Of a DNA stretch of 16,416 bases, positions 1 through 6,733 are shown piece by piece (positions within the stretch are counted from its first letter, which is position 1; each line of letters starts with the position of its first letter). A program made the position numbers and the translations under genes. The notes beneath the pieces were generated by a model. It worked only from the letters and a program-made list of their open reading frames with translations, made no database searches and was not told where the DNA came from. This DNA is from Alphaproteobacteria bacterium (GTDB lineage: Bacteria; Pseudomonadota; Alphaproteobacteria; Rs-D84). The stretch spans positions 1-16,416 of the forward strand of contig JAEEQU010000015.1 in NCBI GenBank assembly GCA_016285415.1. The letters are read 5' to 3'.

Positions 1-1
1 C

Positions 2-439
2 GTGTTGGCCGACAAAGTGAAACTTGATTTGCCGGAAACATTGGTTGAACAAGAATTGGATATGGCGCGTCATGAACACGAACATCACCATGAACACTGT
101 GATGGTAAATGTGGCGATGATTGCAAATTTGACGAAAAGAAAGAGCGCAAGGAAGCGGAACGCCGCGTGAAATTGGGTCTGATTTTGGCAGAATGGGGCA
201 CACAAAACAAAGTTGAAGTTACCCGCGATGATATGCAAAATGCTATCTGGGCCGAAGCATCACGTTATCCGGATCCAAAACAGGTGTTTGAATTCTATAA
301 CAAAAATCAAAATGCATTAACAATGTTGCGTGGTATGATTTTTGAACGCAAGGCATTGGATGCGATGCTGACGCATGTTAAAACCAAAGAAAAATCTGTT
401 AAACCAACGGAATTGTTTGAACAGGCCAAAGCAAAATAA
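2..439 (+). CDS. tig: Trigger factor, C-terminal part (5' end outside window)
   Basis: This is the C-terminal domain of trigger factor, the ribosome-associated chaperone that shields nascent chains and, in full-length form, carries a peptidyl-prolyl isomerase domain. The visible 145 residues match the family pattern: LPETLVEQEL, then a linker, then ERRVKLGLILAEWG, a conserved stretch around ASRYPDPKQVFEFYNKN, and a tail with FERKALDAML. The ribosome-binding and isomerase domains lie upstream of the window, so the GTG at position 2 is only the first codon seen and not a start. Visible residues 24-41 are a run of His, Glu, Cys and Asp (eight His counting from HEHEHHHEH through the following residues, then three Cys) where family members usually carry an ordinary charged helix; this could bind metal ions. 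A GC-rich hairpin follows 20 bases after the stop. Identity is well supported; the metal-binding idea is inference. Confidence 0.95.
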   Translation: MLADKVKLDLPETLVEQELDMARHEHEHHHEHCDGKCGDDCKFDEKKERKEAERRVKLGLILAEWGTQNKVEVTRDDMQNAIWAEASRYPDPKQVFEFYNKNQNALTMLRGMIFERKALDAMLTHVKTKEKSVKPTELFEQAKAK

Positions 440-459
440 AAAATTGCACATCAAAAATT

Positions 460-490
460 AAACCGCCCATAGAGTAGGGCGGTTTTTCTT
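460..490. terminator. Bidirectional rho-independent terminator
   Basis: A perfect 8-bp stem, AACCGCCC (461-468) with GGGCGGTT (477-484), encloses an 8-base loop. On the plus strand it is followed by a T-rich run, ending the trigger factor transcript. On the minus strand it is followed by TTAATTTTTG, so it can also end the convergent Cys-rich gene, whose stop codon is at 506-508. Confidence 0.9.
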
Positions 491-505
491 ATTTTTCATA
501 AAATC

Positions 506-1591
506 CTATGGTTGATCAGGGCACTGTGCGGTACTGGTTATGGTAAATATCCCTGTTTCATCTTGATATCGTTGTGACATATTCAATGCGGTGCATGCCG
601 ATGCACTGGTCGCGCCATCTTGATTTGTCATGGTACCAATCGGACAATGTTGCACATAATCGTCAATGGCCGCCTGACCCGTGGGCAACGAAAAATTGAT
701 AAATTTGCTGGTGTCTGTATAATATGGCGCACTTACTTGTTCTGCACACTCCGTAACCCCCCAACTGCCATTATGGTCTGGTCTAAGATAAATACCATTT
801 GATACAGCCGGCTGTATCTTTGGTATATAACCCGCTTTGCACTTACTGCAATATTCCCAATCAAAAGAATACCTAACCGCAGAATCCACTTCGGTTGTGC
901 TGTACCTGTGGGCTTCTAATACATGATGCCTTGCATTTGCACTTTTACAATGCAACTCCGCAACAGGTGGGGATTCGTGAGACGTCAAATCCCGATTTGT
1001 AAACTCACAACTGCAATTTTTGGTGTCCCATGCACTTTTATCTGGCTGCCACGTTGCCTCGCCAACTTGCGTGTTCTGCTCACAATTCCACCCTATTGCA
1101 AAATGATCTATACTAAAAATACTGCATGGCACCGTATTTGGTTGACAGATATCTTTGCGATACCCTTCCAGGTGGCAACCACTGGTCACCTTATAGGTAA
1201 TTGCACCGTTGCTGGTATTACATAATTCATACTTCGTACAACCACTGCTACTTGGACATCCATCTGCACCCGTGATAACTTTACACTTTTGATTGTTTCC
1301 ACCAATACCATTGGGGCATTCATTATAATCCTGACACCACGGATGACAACCCGTATCACCAACAGGATCCGGACAATAATCAACTCTTCCCCAACCATCG
1401 CTGGTCTGTCCAGATGGACACGACACACATTCACATTCCGTACAGTGGCCAGAAAATGGATCTTCGCCACATTCATAATACTGTCCCACTGGGCACGTTG
1501 CTGCAAATGCCACACAGTGCACAAACACACCACACACCGCCACAACAACCATACGGCGAAGCATTAAAAATTTATTTGCAATCAACAACAC
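506..1591 (-). CDS. Secreted cysteine-rich protein, unknown function
   Basis: The product of about 361 residues has an N-terminal signal peptide: basic MLRR, a hydrophobic run VVVAVCGVFVHCVAFA, and probable cleavage before ATCPVG. The mature part holds 27 cysteines, many in CxxC or CPxG settings (such as ECECVSCPSGQ and EYCSKCKAGY), and ends with a CPIGT...GATSASAC motif of the kind seen in extracellular Cys-rich repeats. It is probably exported and disulfide-bonded; the role is unknown. Start choice: a strong AGGAAGGA ribosome site (1596-1603) sits 4 bases before GTG 1591 and 7 before TTG 1588. The first ATG (1564) is 31 bases away, yet gives the neatest signal peptide. I favour GTG or TTG. 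The promoter and leader resemble those of the other Cys-rich gene at 12099. It is convergent with tig and no partner gene is adjacent. Confidence 0.8.
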   Translation of the reverse strand: MLLIANKFLMLRRMVVVAVCGVFVHCVAFAATCPVGQYYECGEDPFSGHCTECECVSCPSGQTSDGWGRVDYCPDPVGDTGCHPWCQDYNECPNGIGGNNQKCKVITGADGCPSSSGCTKYELCNTSNGAITYKVTSGCHLEGYRKDICQPNTVPCSIFSIDHFAIGWNCEQNTQVGEATWQPDKSAWDTKNCSCEFTNRDLTSHESPPVAELHCKSANARHHVLEAHRYSTTEVDSAVRYSFDWEYCSKCKAGYIPKIQPAVSNGIYLRPDHNGSWGVTECAEQVSAPYYTDTSKFINFSLPTGQAAIDDYVQHCPIGTMTNQDGATSASACTALNMSQRYQDETGIFTITSTAQCPDQP

Positions 1592-1611
1592 TTTTTCCTT
1601 CCTGCACAAAA

Positions 1612-1641
1612 ATCATAGCATTATACTAAAACCAACTGCAA
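1612..1641 (-). promoter_or_regulatory. Promoter of the secreted Cys-rich gene
   Basis: Read on the minus strand, TTGCAG (-35, 1636-1641) and TATGAT (-10, 1612-1617) are 18 bases apart. A TG one base upstream of the -10 makes it an extended -10. The expected transcription start is near 1605, leaving a leader just long enough for the AGGAAGGA ribosome site at 1596-1603. An overlapping TATAAT at 1620-1625 has no good -35. Confidence 0.55.
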
Positions 1642-1991
1642 GTATAATTTTGGTTGAAATATTGAAAAGTTTCTAGTGTTTCATAAAAATCAGAGCAAAA
1701 CAGGGTAAAAACCGTTATTTTTGTTCAAAAATCGCCGCAAACCCGCAGAAATCCGCCATTTTTTAATTTTTTCGGTCAGAGCAGGGCGGTTTTCGCATTT
1801 TTTAGCCACATCTTAGGCCCAAATCGCCGGAAACCGAAGTTCATCAACCCGATAAAAACGCCCAAGAACATCATAATCACAAAAAAAACGTTGTGCCAAG
1901 GATGACACAACATAAAGAAAAATTATCAAACAAAAAAAATGCATGATGGCGCAAAAGCGAAAACAAATTTTACATATCGTGATTTCCAAAG

Positions 1992-2095
1992 AATAGCGAG
2001 CAAATTTTATTTCGTTGTATATTTATATGTCCATCGCGCTAATAGCGAGCAAATTTCATCCAAGCATATATTTATAGGTTCAGCGCGCCAATAGC
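1992..2095. repeat. Two tandem 49-bp imperfect repeats
   Basis: Both units begin with AATAGCGAGCAAATTT and end with a GCGC-containing segment (1992-2040 and 2041-2089). A third partial AATAGC follows at 2090-2095. The middles differ but keep a common ATATTTATA core. Being adjacent and imperfect, they look like an old tandem duplication and not a CRISPR array. Confidence 0.8.
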
Positions 2096-2191
2096 AAAAC
2101 ACCAAACAACAGAGAAGGCCATCCATTACAAAAAAGAGCACCACCGCATCAGCGCCGCACACCACAACCACCACCATTATAATTGATATTT

Positions 2192-2243
2192 TCATTCTTA
2201 TCCCATTATTAGTATCGTCATTGTCGATCATTCTTATCCCATT
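2192..2243. repeat. 16-bp direct repeat pair
   Basis: TCATTCTTATCCCATT occurs at 2192-2207 and again at 2228-2243, with a 36-base period. Both copies lie within the long gene-free stretch. They may be spaced binding sites or simply a local duplication. Confidence 0.6.
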
Positions 2244-2679
2244 CCCATTCATAAGATTTCCCGTTCTTAACACCCTAAACTATACATAATATATATTATG
2301 CGCCTTTGATATTACTCTAAATAGACGCCCAACCTGCCGGTTATAAAGCCAGATATTTAATATGTACACAAATATAAATTTTTATTGTTTTATATACCCT
2401 GGTCCATCACCATGTGGCGTCACCTGTCCCATAAAAAGATATAAATTTTTAATTTTTATTTAACATGTTTTTAAGTAAAAAACTTGCCGATTTTGCCACA
2501 AAAATCCGCCAAATTTTGTATCCAGCACCGCAAAATCACTATACCGCCCTATTTCCTTAAAAACGCTATTAACATCCGCGCCTAACAACCCGTTTTTACT
2601 TTATTATTTTAATTTCTGATTTTTGCGAATTTTTGGTGATTTTTGGCGGATTTTCGCCATTTTTTAACCGTTTTTGGCA

Positions 2680-2708
2680 TAAAAATGGCCACATAAGTGG
2701 TCATTTTA
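2680..2708 (-). terminator. Terminator of the hisS-prfA operon
   Basis: An 11-bp stem (2682-2692 with 2697-2707, one G-T wobble) closes a 4-base loop, about 40 bases past the prfA stop. On the minus strand the stem ends in a run of T (CATTTTTATG), as expected for a rho-independent terminator. Confidence 0.75.
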
Positions 2709-2746
2709 TAATTCCATAAAAAGCACCCGGTTTTAGTGATTTTGAC

Positions 2747-3811
2747 CTATTCCATTGCGGCAAGACGTTCCAGTTGATCGGCCGCAATTAGTGCATCAAT
2801 CATTTCATCTAAACCTTCACCCCCCGCCAAGATATCATCCAGTTTATACAGGGTTAATTTGATACGATGATCGGTAACACGCTGTTCTGGGAAATTATAA
2901 GTACGGATTTTTTCACTGCGATCCCCTGACCCGACCATACTGCGCCGTGACGATGTACGCGCCGCATCTTGTTCCATACGCTCTTTTTCGTATAATTTGG
3001 AACGCAGAACCGCCATGGCCGTCGCCTTGTTTTGAATCTGGCTGCGTTCATTTTGGCATGTAACCACAATACCTGTCGGGAAATGCGTAATACGAACCGC
3101 ACTATCGGTTTTATTAACGTGCTGGCCACCTGCCCCAGATGCACGAAAAACGTCTATGCGGATATCTTTTTCTTCAATTGCGATATCTATATCTTGTGCC
3201 TCTGGCATAACCGCAACAGAAACCGCACTGGTATGAATACGACCGCCCGCTTCGGTTTCTGGAACGCGCTGAACACGATGGATGCCCGATTCAAACTTCA
3301 TACGTGCATAAACGCCATCGCCCTCTATTCTGAATATAACTTCTTTATATCCATGTAACGAAGTGGCATTTTCTTCCACCATTTCAATCTTCCAGCCATG
3401 CCGCATAGCATAAGATTTATATTGATTAAATAAATCGCCCGCAAACAACGCAGATTCTTCGCCACCAACCCCTGCGCGAATTTCCATAATCGCACTATTA
3501 TCGTCCGCATCATCACGCGGCAACAAGGCAATTTGTAACCGTTTTTCTATATCAGGCAAGACATGTTTCAAATTTTCCAATTGTTCCGCCGCAATGTCAC
3601 GCAATTCTGGATCATGTTGCATTTCGGTTGCATCGGCGATACCCTGCTTTGTCTGAAAATATTCATCAACCAATGGTAAAATTTCCGCCAAATGCGAATA
3701 TTCTTTGGAAAGTTTGGTCAATTCCGCACCCGACACATCCCCCGAATTCATTTGCATCTGAATATCGTCAGCACGCTTTTTTATATCCAAAAGTTTCTGA
3801 TCAATTACCAT
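2747..3811 (-). CDS. prfA: Peptide chain release factor 1
   Basis: Release factor 1 recognises UAA and UAG stop codons in the ribosomal A site and triggers hydrolysis of the finished chain. The 354 residues are close to the normal family length. The sequence shows the GGQ hydrolysis motif at 228-230 in SGAGGQHVNKTDSAVR, and the tripeptide anticodon position PxT as PET at 184-186 in QRVPETEAGGRIHTSA, which marks RF1 and not RF2. The N-terminal helical domain and the C-terminal RSEKIRTYNFPEQRVTDHR signature are present. The ATG at 3811 lies one base after the hisS stop, and its GGGGGA ribosome site is inside the end of hisS, so the two genes are very likely translationally coupled. The glutamine methyltransferase gene prmC, often next to prfA, is not in the window. 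Confidence 0.97.
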   Translation of the reverse strand: MVIDQKLLDIKKRADDIQMQMNSGDVSGAELTKLSKEYSHLAEILPLVDEYFQTKQGIADATEMQHDPELRDIAAEQLENLKHVLPDIEKRLQIALLPRDDADDNSAIMEIRAGVGGEESALFAGDLFNQYKSYAMRHGWKIEMVEENATSLHGYKEVIFRIEGDGVYARMKFESGIHRVQRVPETEAGGRIHTSAVSVAVMPEAQDIDIAIEEKDIRIDVFRASGAGGQHVNKTDSAVRITHFPTGIVVTCQNERSQIQNKATAMAVLRSKLYEKERMEQDAARTSSRRSMVGSGDRSEKIRTYNFPEQRVTDHRIKLTLYKLDDILAGGEGLDEMIDALIAADQLERLAAME

Positions 3812-3812
3812 T

Positions 3813-5108
3813 TTACACGTTCCCCCGCACCAATTTTATTGCATCACCAAGCGGCAAAGTTTGTTGTTGACCGGTCTTCATATCTTTTACGGCCACAACC
3901 TTATTTTTTACTTCATCTTCGCCAATTATCATACTGTATTTAGCCAATATTTTATCAGAATATTCAATCTGACTTTTGAACTTTTTATCGGTATCTAAAT
4001 ACGCCACAGATGGTATTTTTTCATCACGCAAGGTGTTTAAAACAGACATCGCATACGGCAAATTGTCATCACCCATTACAAGCACCGTAACATCAATAGA
4101 TTTTTCCCATTTGCTTAAATCTATTTTGCCCATTTCCATTAACGCGACCAATAAACGCGACACCCCTATTGAAGCCCCAACACCAACAATTTTGGTCTTT
4201 GAAAACTTTGATGCCAGATTTTCATAGCGACCGCCCCCACCCACTGCGGGCAGTTCTGGATAATCTATGGAAAAGAATTCAAACACAATTCCCGTATAAT
4301 ATGAATGACCACGCATAATGGAAACATCTATTTCTGCGTTTTTTACCCCCATTGCATCCAGCAATGACATAAATTTGTCCATTTCTGATATCGCGGCATC
4401 CAATTCCGCACTTTTACCCATAAATGAACGATAACCATTTGTAAACACAGAATTTATTTCTTTCGCAGCATTTTCGCCAACAGTTTCAATTAAACCATCC
4501 ACGAAGTCAGAAATCTTGTCGCGTTTATCAATTAGCACAAATGCATCACGCGCTTGAGCTTCGTTCAAATTCAAGTATGCAAACATAGCGTTCCAGAAAC
4601 GACGATTTCCAATTTTTACTTTTACCGACCCGACGATATCCGCAACAGATTCATAAACCCGGACAAGTGTTGATACAATTTCTGCATCGTAATTCAACGA
4701 CAAATTCTGAATTCCCAGAATATCTATATCCAATTGCCAAAACTCGCGATAGCGACCACGCTGGGGTCTTTCGCCGCGATAATTGCGCGCAAATTGATAT
4801 GTGTAAAATGGAAATGTCAAATCGTTCATATGTCCTGCGACAAAACGCGACAAACCGACCGTCCCATCATAGCGCAACCCCATCTTAGTATCGCCTTTTT
4901 GGAACAGAAAGATTTGTGTTTCAATTTCATCCCAATTATCTTTGTCTGTTAAAACCTCGGCCCGTTCAATTGCCGGCAAATCAAGACGCGAATAGCCACA
5001 GGTCCGCAAAACATTCTGCATACGGCGCGTACACTCGTCAAAACAACGCTGCTGCGCCGGCAATAATTCTATAAATCCTGATAAAGGTTTTGTTGGTTTT
5101 AGATCCAT
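3813..5108 (-). CDS. hisS: Histidine-tRNA ligase
   Basis: A class II aminoacyl-tRNA synthetase that attaches histidine to tRNA-His in the cytoplasm. Its 431 residues are typical. Visible landmarks are motif 1 near residues 38-52, LRYDGTVGLSRF at 78-89, motif 2 as RGERPQRGRYREFWQ at 111-125, the histidine-specific segment RGHSYYTGIVFEF at 266-278, GGGGRYENL at 290-298, motif 3 as GVGASIGVSRLL at 309-320, and a C-terminal anticodon-binding domain. The His-specific segment usually reads RGLDYYTGTVFE; here LD is replaced by HS, while the catalytic Arg is kept. The start ATG is preceded by AGGAAA (5114-5119) with 5-base spacing. It is the first gene of a two-gene operon with prfA. An inverted repeat lies 35 bases upstream and may matter for control. 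Confidence 0.95.
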   Translation of the reverse strand: MDLKPTKPLSGFIELLPAQQRCFDECTRRMQNVLRTCGYSRLDLPAIERAEVLTDKDNWDEIETQIFLFQKGDTKMGLRYDGTVGLSRFVAGHMNDLTFPFYTYQFARNYRGERPQRGRYREFWQLDIDILGIQNLSLNYDAEIVSTLVRVYESVADIVGSVKVKIGNRRFWNAMFAYLNLNEAQARDAFVLIDKRDKISDFVDGLIETVGENAAKEINSVFTNGYRSFMGKSAELDAAISEMDKFMSLLDAMGVKNAEIDVSIMRGHSYYTGIVFEFFSIDYPELPAVGGGGRYENLASKFSKTKIVGVGASIGVSRLLVALMEMGKIDLSKWEKSIDVTVLVMGDDNLPYAMSVLNTLRDEKIPSVAYLDTDKKFKSQIEYSDKILAKYSMIIGEDEVKNKVVAVKDMKTGQQQTLPLGDAIKLVRGNV

Positions 5109-5142
5109 TTTATTTTCCTATTTTGTTTAAACCGTTAAACCT

Positions 5143-5167
5143 GTTGTATCACCATGTGTGATACAGC
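5143..5167. promoter_or_regulatory. Inverted repeat upstream of hisS
   Basis: GTTGTATCAC (5143-5152) and GTGATACAGC (5158-5167) form a 10-bp stem (one T-G wobble) around a 5-base loop, 35 bases before the hisS ATG. A second, smaller one, GTTTAA-ACCG-TTAAAC (5125-5140), lies between it and the ribosome site. Neither has a T run on the minus strand, so an operator or leader hairpin is more likely than a terminator. Function is inferred. Confidence 0.4.
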
Positions 5168-5200
5168 CCAATATGTGAAATTATAGACAGCTAGAAACAT

Positions 5201-5216
5201 ACGCCCGCGTGGGCGT
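5201..5216. other. GC-rich stem-loop between hisS and the HdeD-like gene
   Basis: ACGCCC (5201-5206) pairs with GGGCGT (5211-5216) around a GCGT loop. It resembles the stem of other terminators in this window but lacks a clear T run on either strand. It may be a worn terminator or part of the hisS leader. Confidence 0.4.
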
Positions 5217-5230
5217 GGTGAACGACGAAA

Positions 5231-5275
5231 AAGATCCGTTTTGCAATAATCATGGCCACATTATACACAAAACGG
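5231..5275 (-). terminator. Probable terminator of the HdeD-like gene
   Basis: CCGTTTTG (5236-5243) pairs with CAAAACGG (5268-5275), with an inner ATAAT/ATTAT pairing. On the minus strand the stem is followed by ATCTTTTTC. It starts about 25 bases after the stop codon of the membrane protein gene. The long apical part makes it less typical than the other terminators here. Confidence 0.5.
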
Positions 5276-5300
5276 TTTGTATTTTCAATATTTTTTTGCT

Positions 5301-5903
5301 TTATTTTTCAATTGTACGACGTAATCGCAGTAATTTGAAAAACATATACACATCTGATACCGCGTACAGCAATAAATATATCGCCACACACCATACCAAT
5401 ATTCCTGCGGCCAAATTTGGTAAAAACAGTAATATCACCGATATAGCCGTCATTCCAACAGCCCCCCACATATCTATCCAATAGTGTTCAAAACCTATGC
5501 GTATCATATTCAACGCAAAAAATAGCATCCGCAACGCGATTAACAAAAACATCACTATAAAGACATAAATCATGCCCATTGTTGCCCCGCGCGGATAGAC
5601 GCAAAACACAATTCCCAAAACCATGGTAACAAACCCAAAGAACACATCAAAGGCCCCTATTCCGAACCCAAGGTTTGACACAAACACCATACTGATACGA
5701 TACAGCCCAAAAACAATAAACACACCACCAATAACAAATGTCATCGCATTTAATACTTCTATTGGGCGCATCATCAGGAAAAACGCCACAACGGTAAACA
5801 ACAGTGCTTCGCCCAGTAACAGTGGCACCATATTACGATATATATTATCTATCAAATGCCCAAATTTGCTTAACCGTTCCGCACGTGTAAGTTTTGTTGC
5901 CAT
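5301..5903 (-). CDS. HdeD/DUF308-like inner membrane protein
   Basis: A 200-residue protein with six predicted membrane helices, roughly at residues 25-44, 52-74, 84-103, 108-130, 144-162 and 164-186. The layout of paired helices, the glycine spacing (such as FVIGGVFIVFGLYRI and MVLGIVF), the short cytoplasmic N terminus and the basic C terminus (KLLRLRRTIEK) fit the HdeD/DUF308 family. E. coli HdeD supports acid resistance; for most members the exact activity is unknown, so the role here is only a family guess. The ATG is preceded by AGGAAAGGG with 8-base spacing. It is transcribed alone from a promoter at 5925-5952, divergent from tatD. Confidence 0.75.
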   Translation of the reverse strand: MATKLTRAERLSKFGHLIDNIYRNMVPLLLGEALLFTVVAFFLMMRPIEVLNAMTFVIGGVFIVFGLYRISMVFVSNLGFGIGAFDVFFGFVTMVLGIVFCVYPRGATMGMIYVFIVMFLLIALRMLFFALNMIRIGFEHYWIDMWGAVGMTAISVILLFLPNLAAGILVWCVAIYLLLYAVSDVYMFFKLLRLRRTIEK

Positions 5904-5924
5904 ATTTGTTGCCCTTTCCTTTTG

Positions 5925-5952
5925 ATTATATTATGTCAGAATTTACTGTCAT
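5925..5952 (-). promoter_or_regulatory. Promoter of the HdeD-like gene
   Basis: On the minus strand ATGACA (-35, 5947-5952) and a perfect TATAAT (-10, 5925-5930) are 16 bases apart. The start would be near 5918, at or inside the ribosome site, so the true spacing could differ slightly. Confidence 0.45.
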
Positions 5953-5986
5953 TTGCAATGCGAATAAAAGCACATAAAAATCTTTG

Positions 5987-6015
5987 TTGCAAGATTAAAA
6001 AATCACAATTATAGT
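5987..6015 (+). promoter_or_regulatory. Promoter of tatD-tcdA, apparently leaderless
   Basis: TTGCAA (-35, 5987-5992) and TATAGT (-10, 6010-6015) are separated by exactly 17 bases. The expected first transcribed base is about 6022-6023, which coincides with the ATG at 6023. No Shine-Dalgarno sequence is present before the ATG, in agreement with a leaderless message. Confidence 0.55.
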
Positions 6016-6022
6016 TCATATT

Positions 6023-6733
6023 ATGACGAATTATACCGATGCACATTGTCATATAATACCGTCTGCACCCTGCCCGGAAATGCTGGCGGGGTGTATATGC
6101 AATGCGACAACCCAATCAGAATGGGAAAAATTTTGTGCCACATCCGACGATAAAACATTTGCCTGTATCGGCATCCACCCATGGCAGATTGAAACCATAA
6201 CACCAAATTGGGCCAACGAACTATATAATACATTGGTGAACAATCCATGTTTAATGGTTGGCGAAATTGGAATGGATAAATATCATGCAGACCTGGATAC
6301 CCAGGCGGAAATTTTTATCACACAATTAAAAATTGCATCCGAATTAAATCGCCCTGCACATATACATTGTGTTGGCGCATGGGATAAATTATTGCATATA
6401 TTCAAAGAGTTATCAAAATCTATGCCGCCATTAATAGTGGCACACGCATTTAACGATGACCCGGGGTTAATATCACAAATTGCCGATAAATATAATGTAT
6501 ATTTCTCGTATTCCGCCCCCCAAGATACCAAATCAGAAAACCGTATTTTGCAAACACCGCCCACACGATTATTAACCGAAAGTGATGCATACGATGGCGA
6601 CACCGCCGTCCAAAAAATTGAAGATGCGGTAAATGCAATCGCAACATTGACCGATCAAGGCGCAGCGGAATGCGCCGAACAAATATATCAAAATTTTCAA
6701 AAGGTTATAAGTTATGTCCGACCAATTGACTAG
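6023..6733 (+). CDS. tatD: TatD-family metal-dependent hydrolase/DNase
   Basis: A TIM-barrel hydrolase of the amidohydrolase superfamily; characterised TatD proteins are metal-dependent 3'-5' DNases. Metal ligands are all in place: HCH at residues 8-10, Glu 81 in VGEIGMDKY, His 115 in AHIHCVGAW, His 141 in AHAFND, and Asp 188 in LTESDAY. GIHPW (50-54) is another family signature. At 236 residues it is slightly shorter than E. coli TatD (about 260). There is no ribosome site before the ATG and the promoter places the transcript start at it. The last 20 bases overlap tcdA, so the two genes form an operon and are probably coupled. The family is secure; the precise substrate and the symbol are less so, because several TatD paralogs exist in bacteria. 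Confidence 0.85.
   Translation: MTNYTDAHCHIIPSAPCPEMLAGCICNATTQSEWEKFCATSDDKTFACIGIHPWQIETITPNWANELYNTLVNNPCLMVGEIGMDKYHADLDTQAEIFITQLKIASELNRPAHIHCVGAWDKLLHIFKELSKSMPPLIVAHAFNDDPGLISQIADKYNVYFSYSAPQDTKSENRILQTPPTRLLTESDAYDGDTAVQKIEDAVNAIATLTDQGAAECAEQIYQNFQKVISYVRPID

Larger units (their letters stand above)
1642..2679. other. Long AT-rich gene-free stretch with short repeats
   Basis: I see no convincing gene in this roughly 1-kb stretch. It is very AT-rich, with homopolymer A and T runs. It contains two tandem 49-bp repeats (1992-2089), a 16-bp direct repeat (2192 and 2228), and a repeated ATATAAATTTTTA near 2373 and 2441. Both edges carry similar runs of GCGG/CGCC spaced by AT tracts (about 1725-1800 and 2630-2680), including a small hairpin TGGCG/CGCCA followed by six T on the plus strand (2644-2666). 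The longest reading frame (minus strand, 2007-2273) codes for a low-complexity hydrophobic peptide and is doubtful. No DnaA-box cluster, tRNA or known RNA was recognised. Confidence 0.6.

Noticed and set aside
1564..1609. TTG at 1609 as the start of the first Cys-rich gene
   Set aside because: The ribosome site AGGAAGGA lies downstream of this codon, inside the frame, so initiation must occur later, at GTG 1591, TTG 1588 or possibly ATG 1564.
1992..2243. Possible CRISPR array
   Set aside because: The repeats are imperfect, directly adjacent without unique spacers, and only two units long; no cas genes are seen.
2007..2273. Minus-strand reading frame of 88 codons with a hydrophobic middle, possibly a small membrane peptide or toxin
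   Set aside because: It spans the 49-bp and 16-bp repeats, has low-complexity composition (a run of valines, repeated NGIRM), begins with GTG without a good ribosome site, and resembles no family I know. A start at ATG 2252 with GGGA upstream remains a slim possibility.
5261..5269. Exact DnaA-box-like TTATACACA, possible replication origin signal
   Set aside because: It is a single copy inside a terminator-like hairpin; no other boxes cluster nearby and no origin-associated genes are present.
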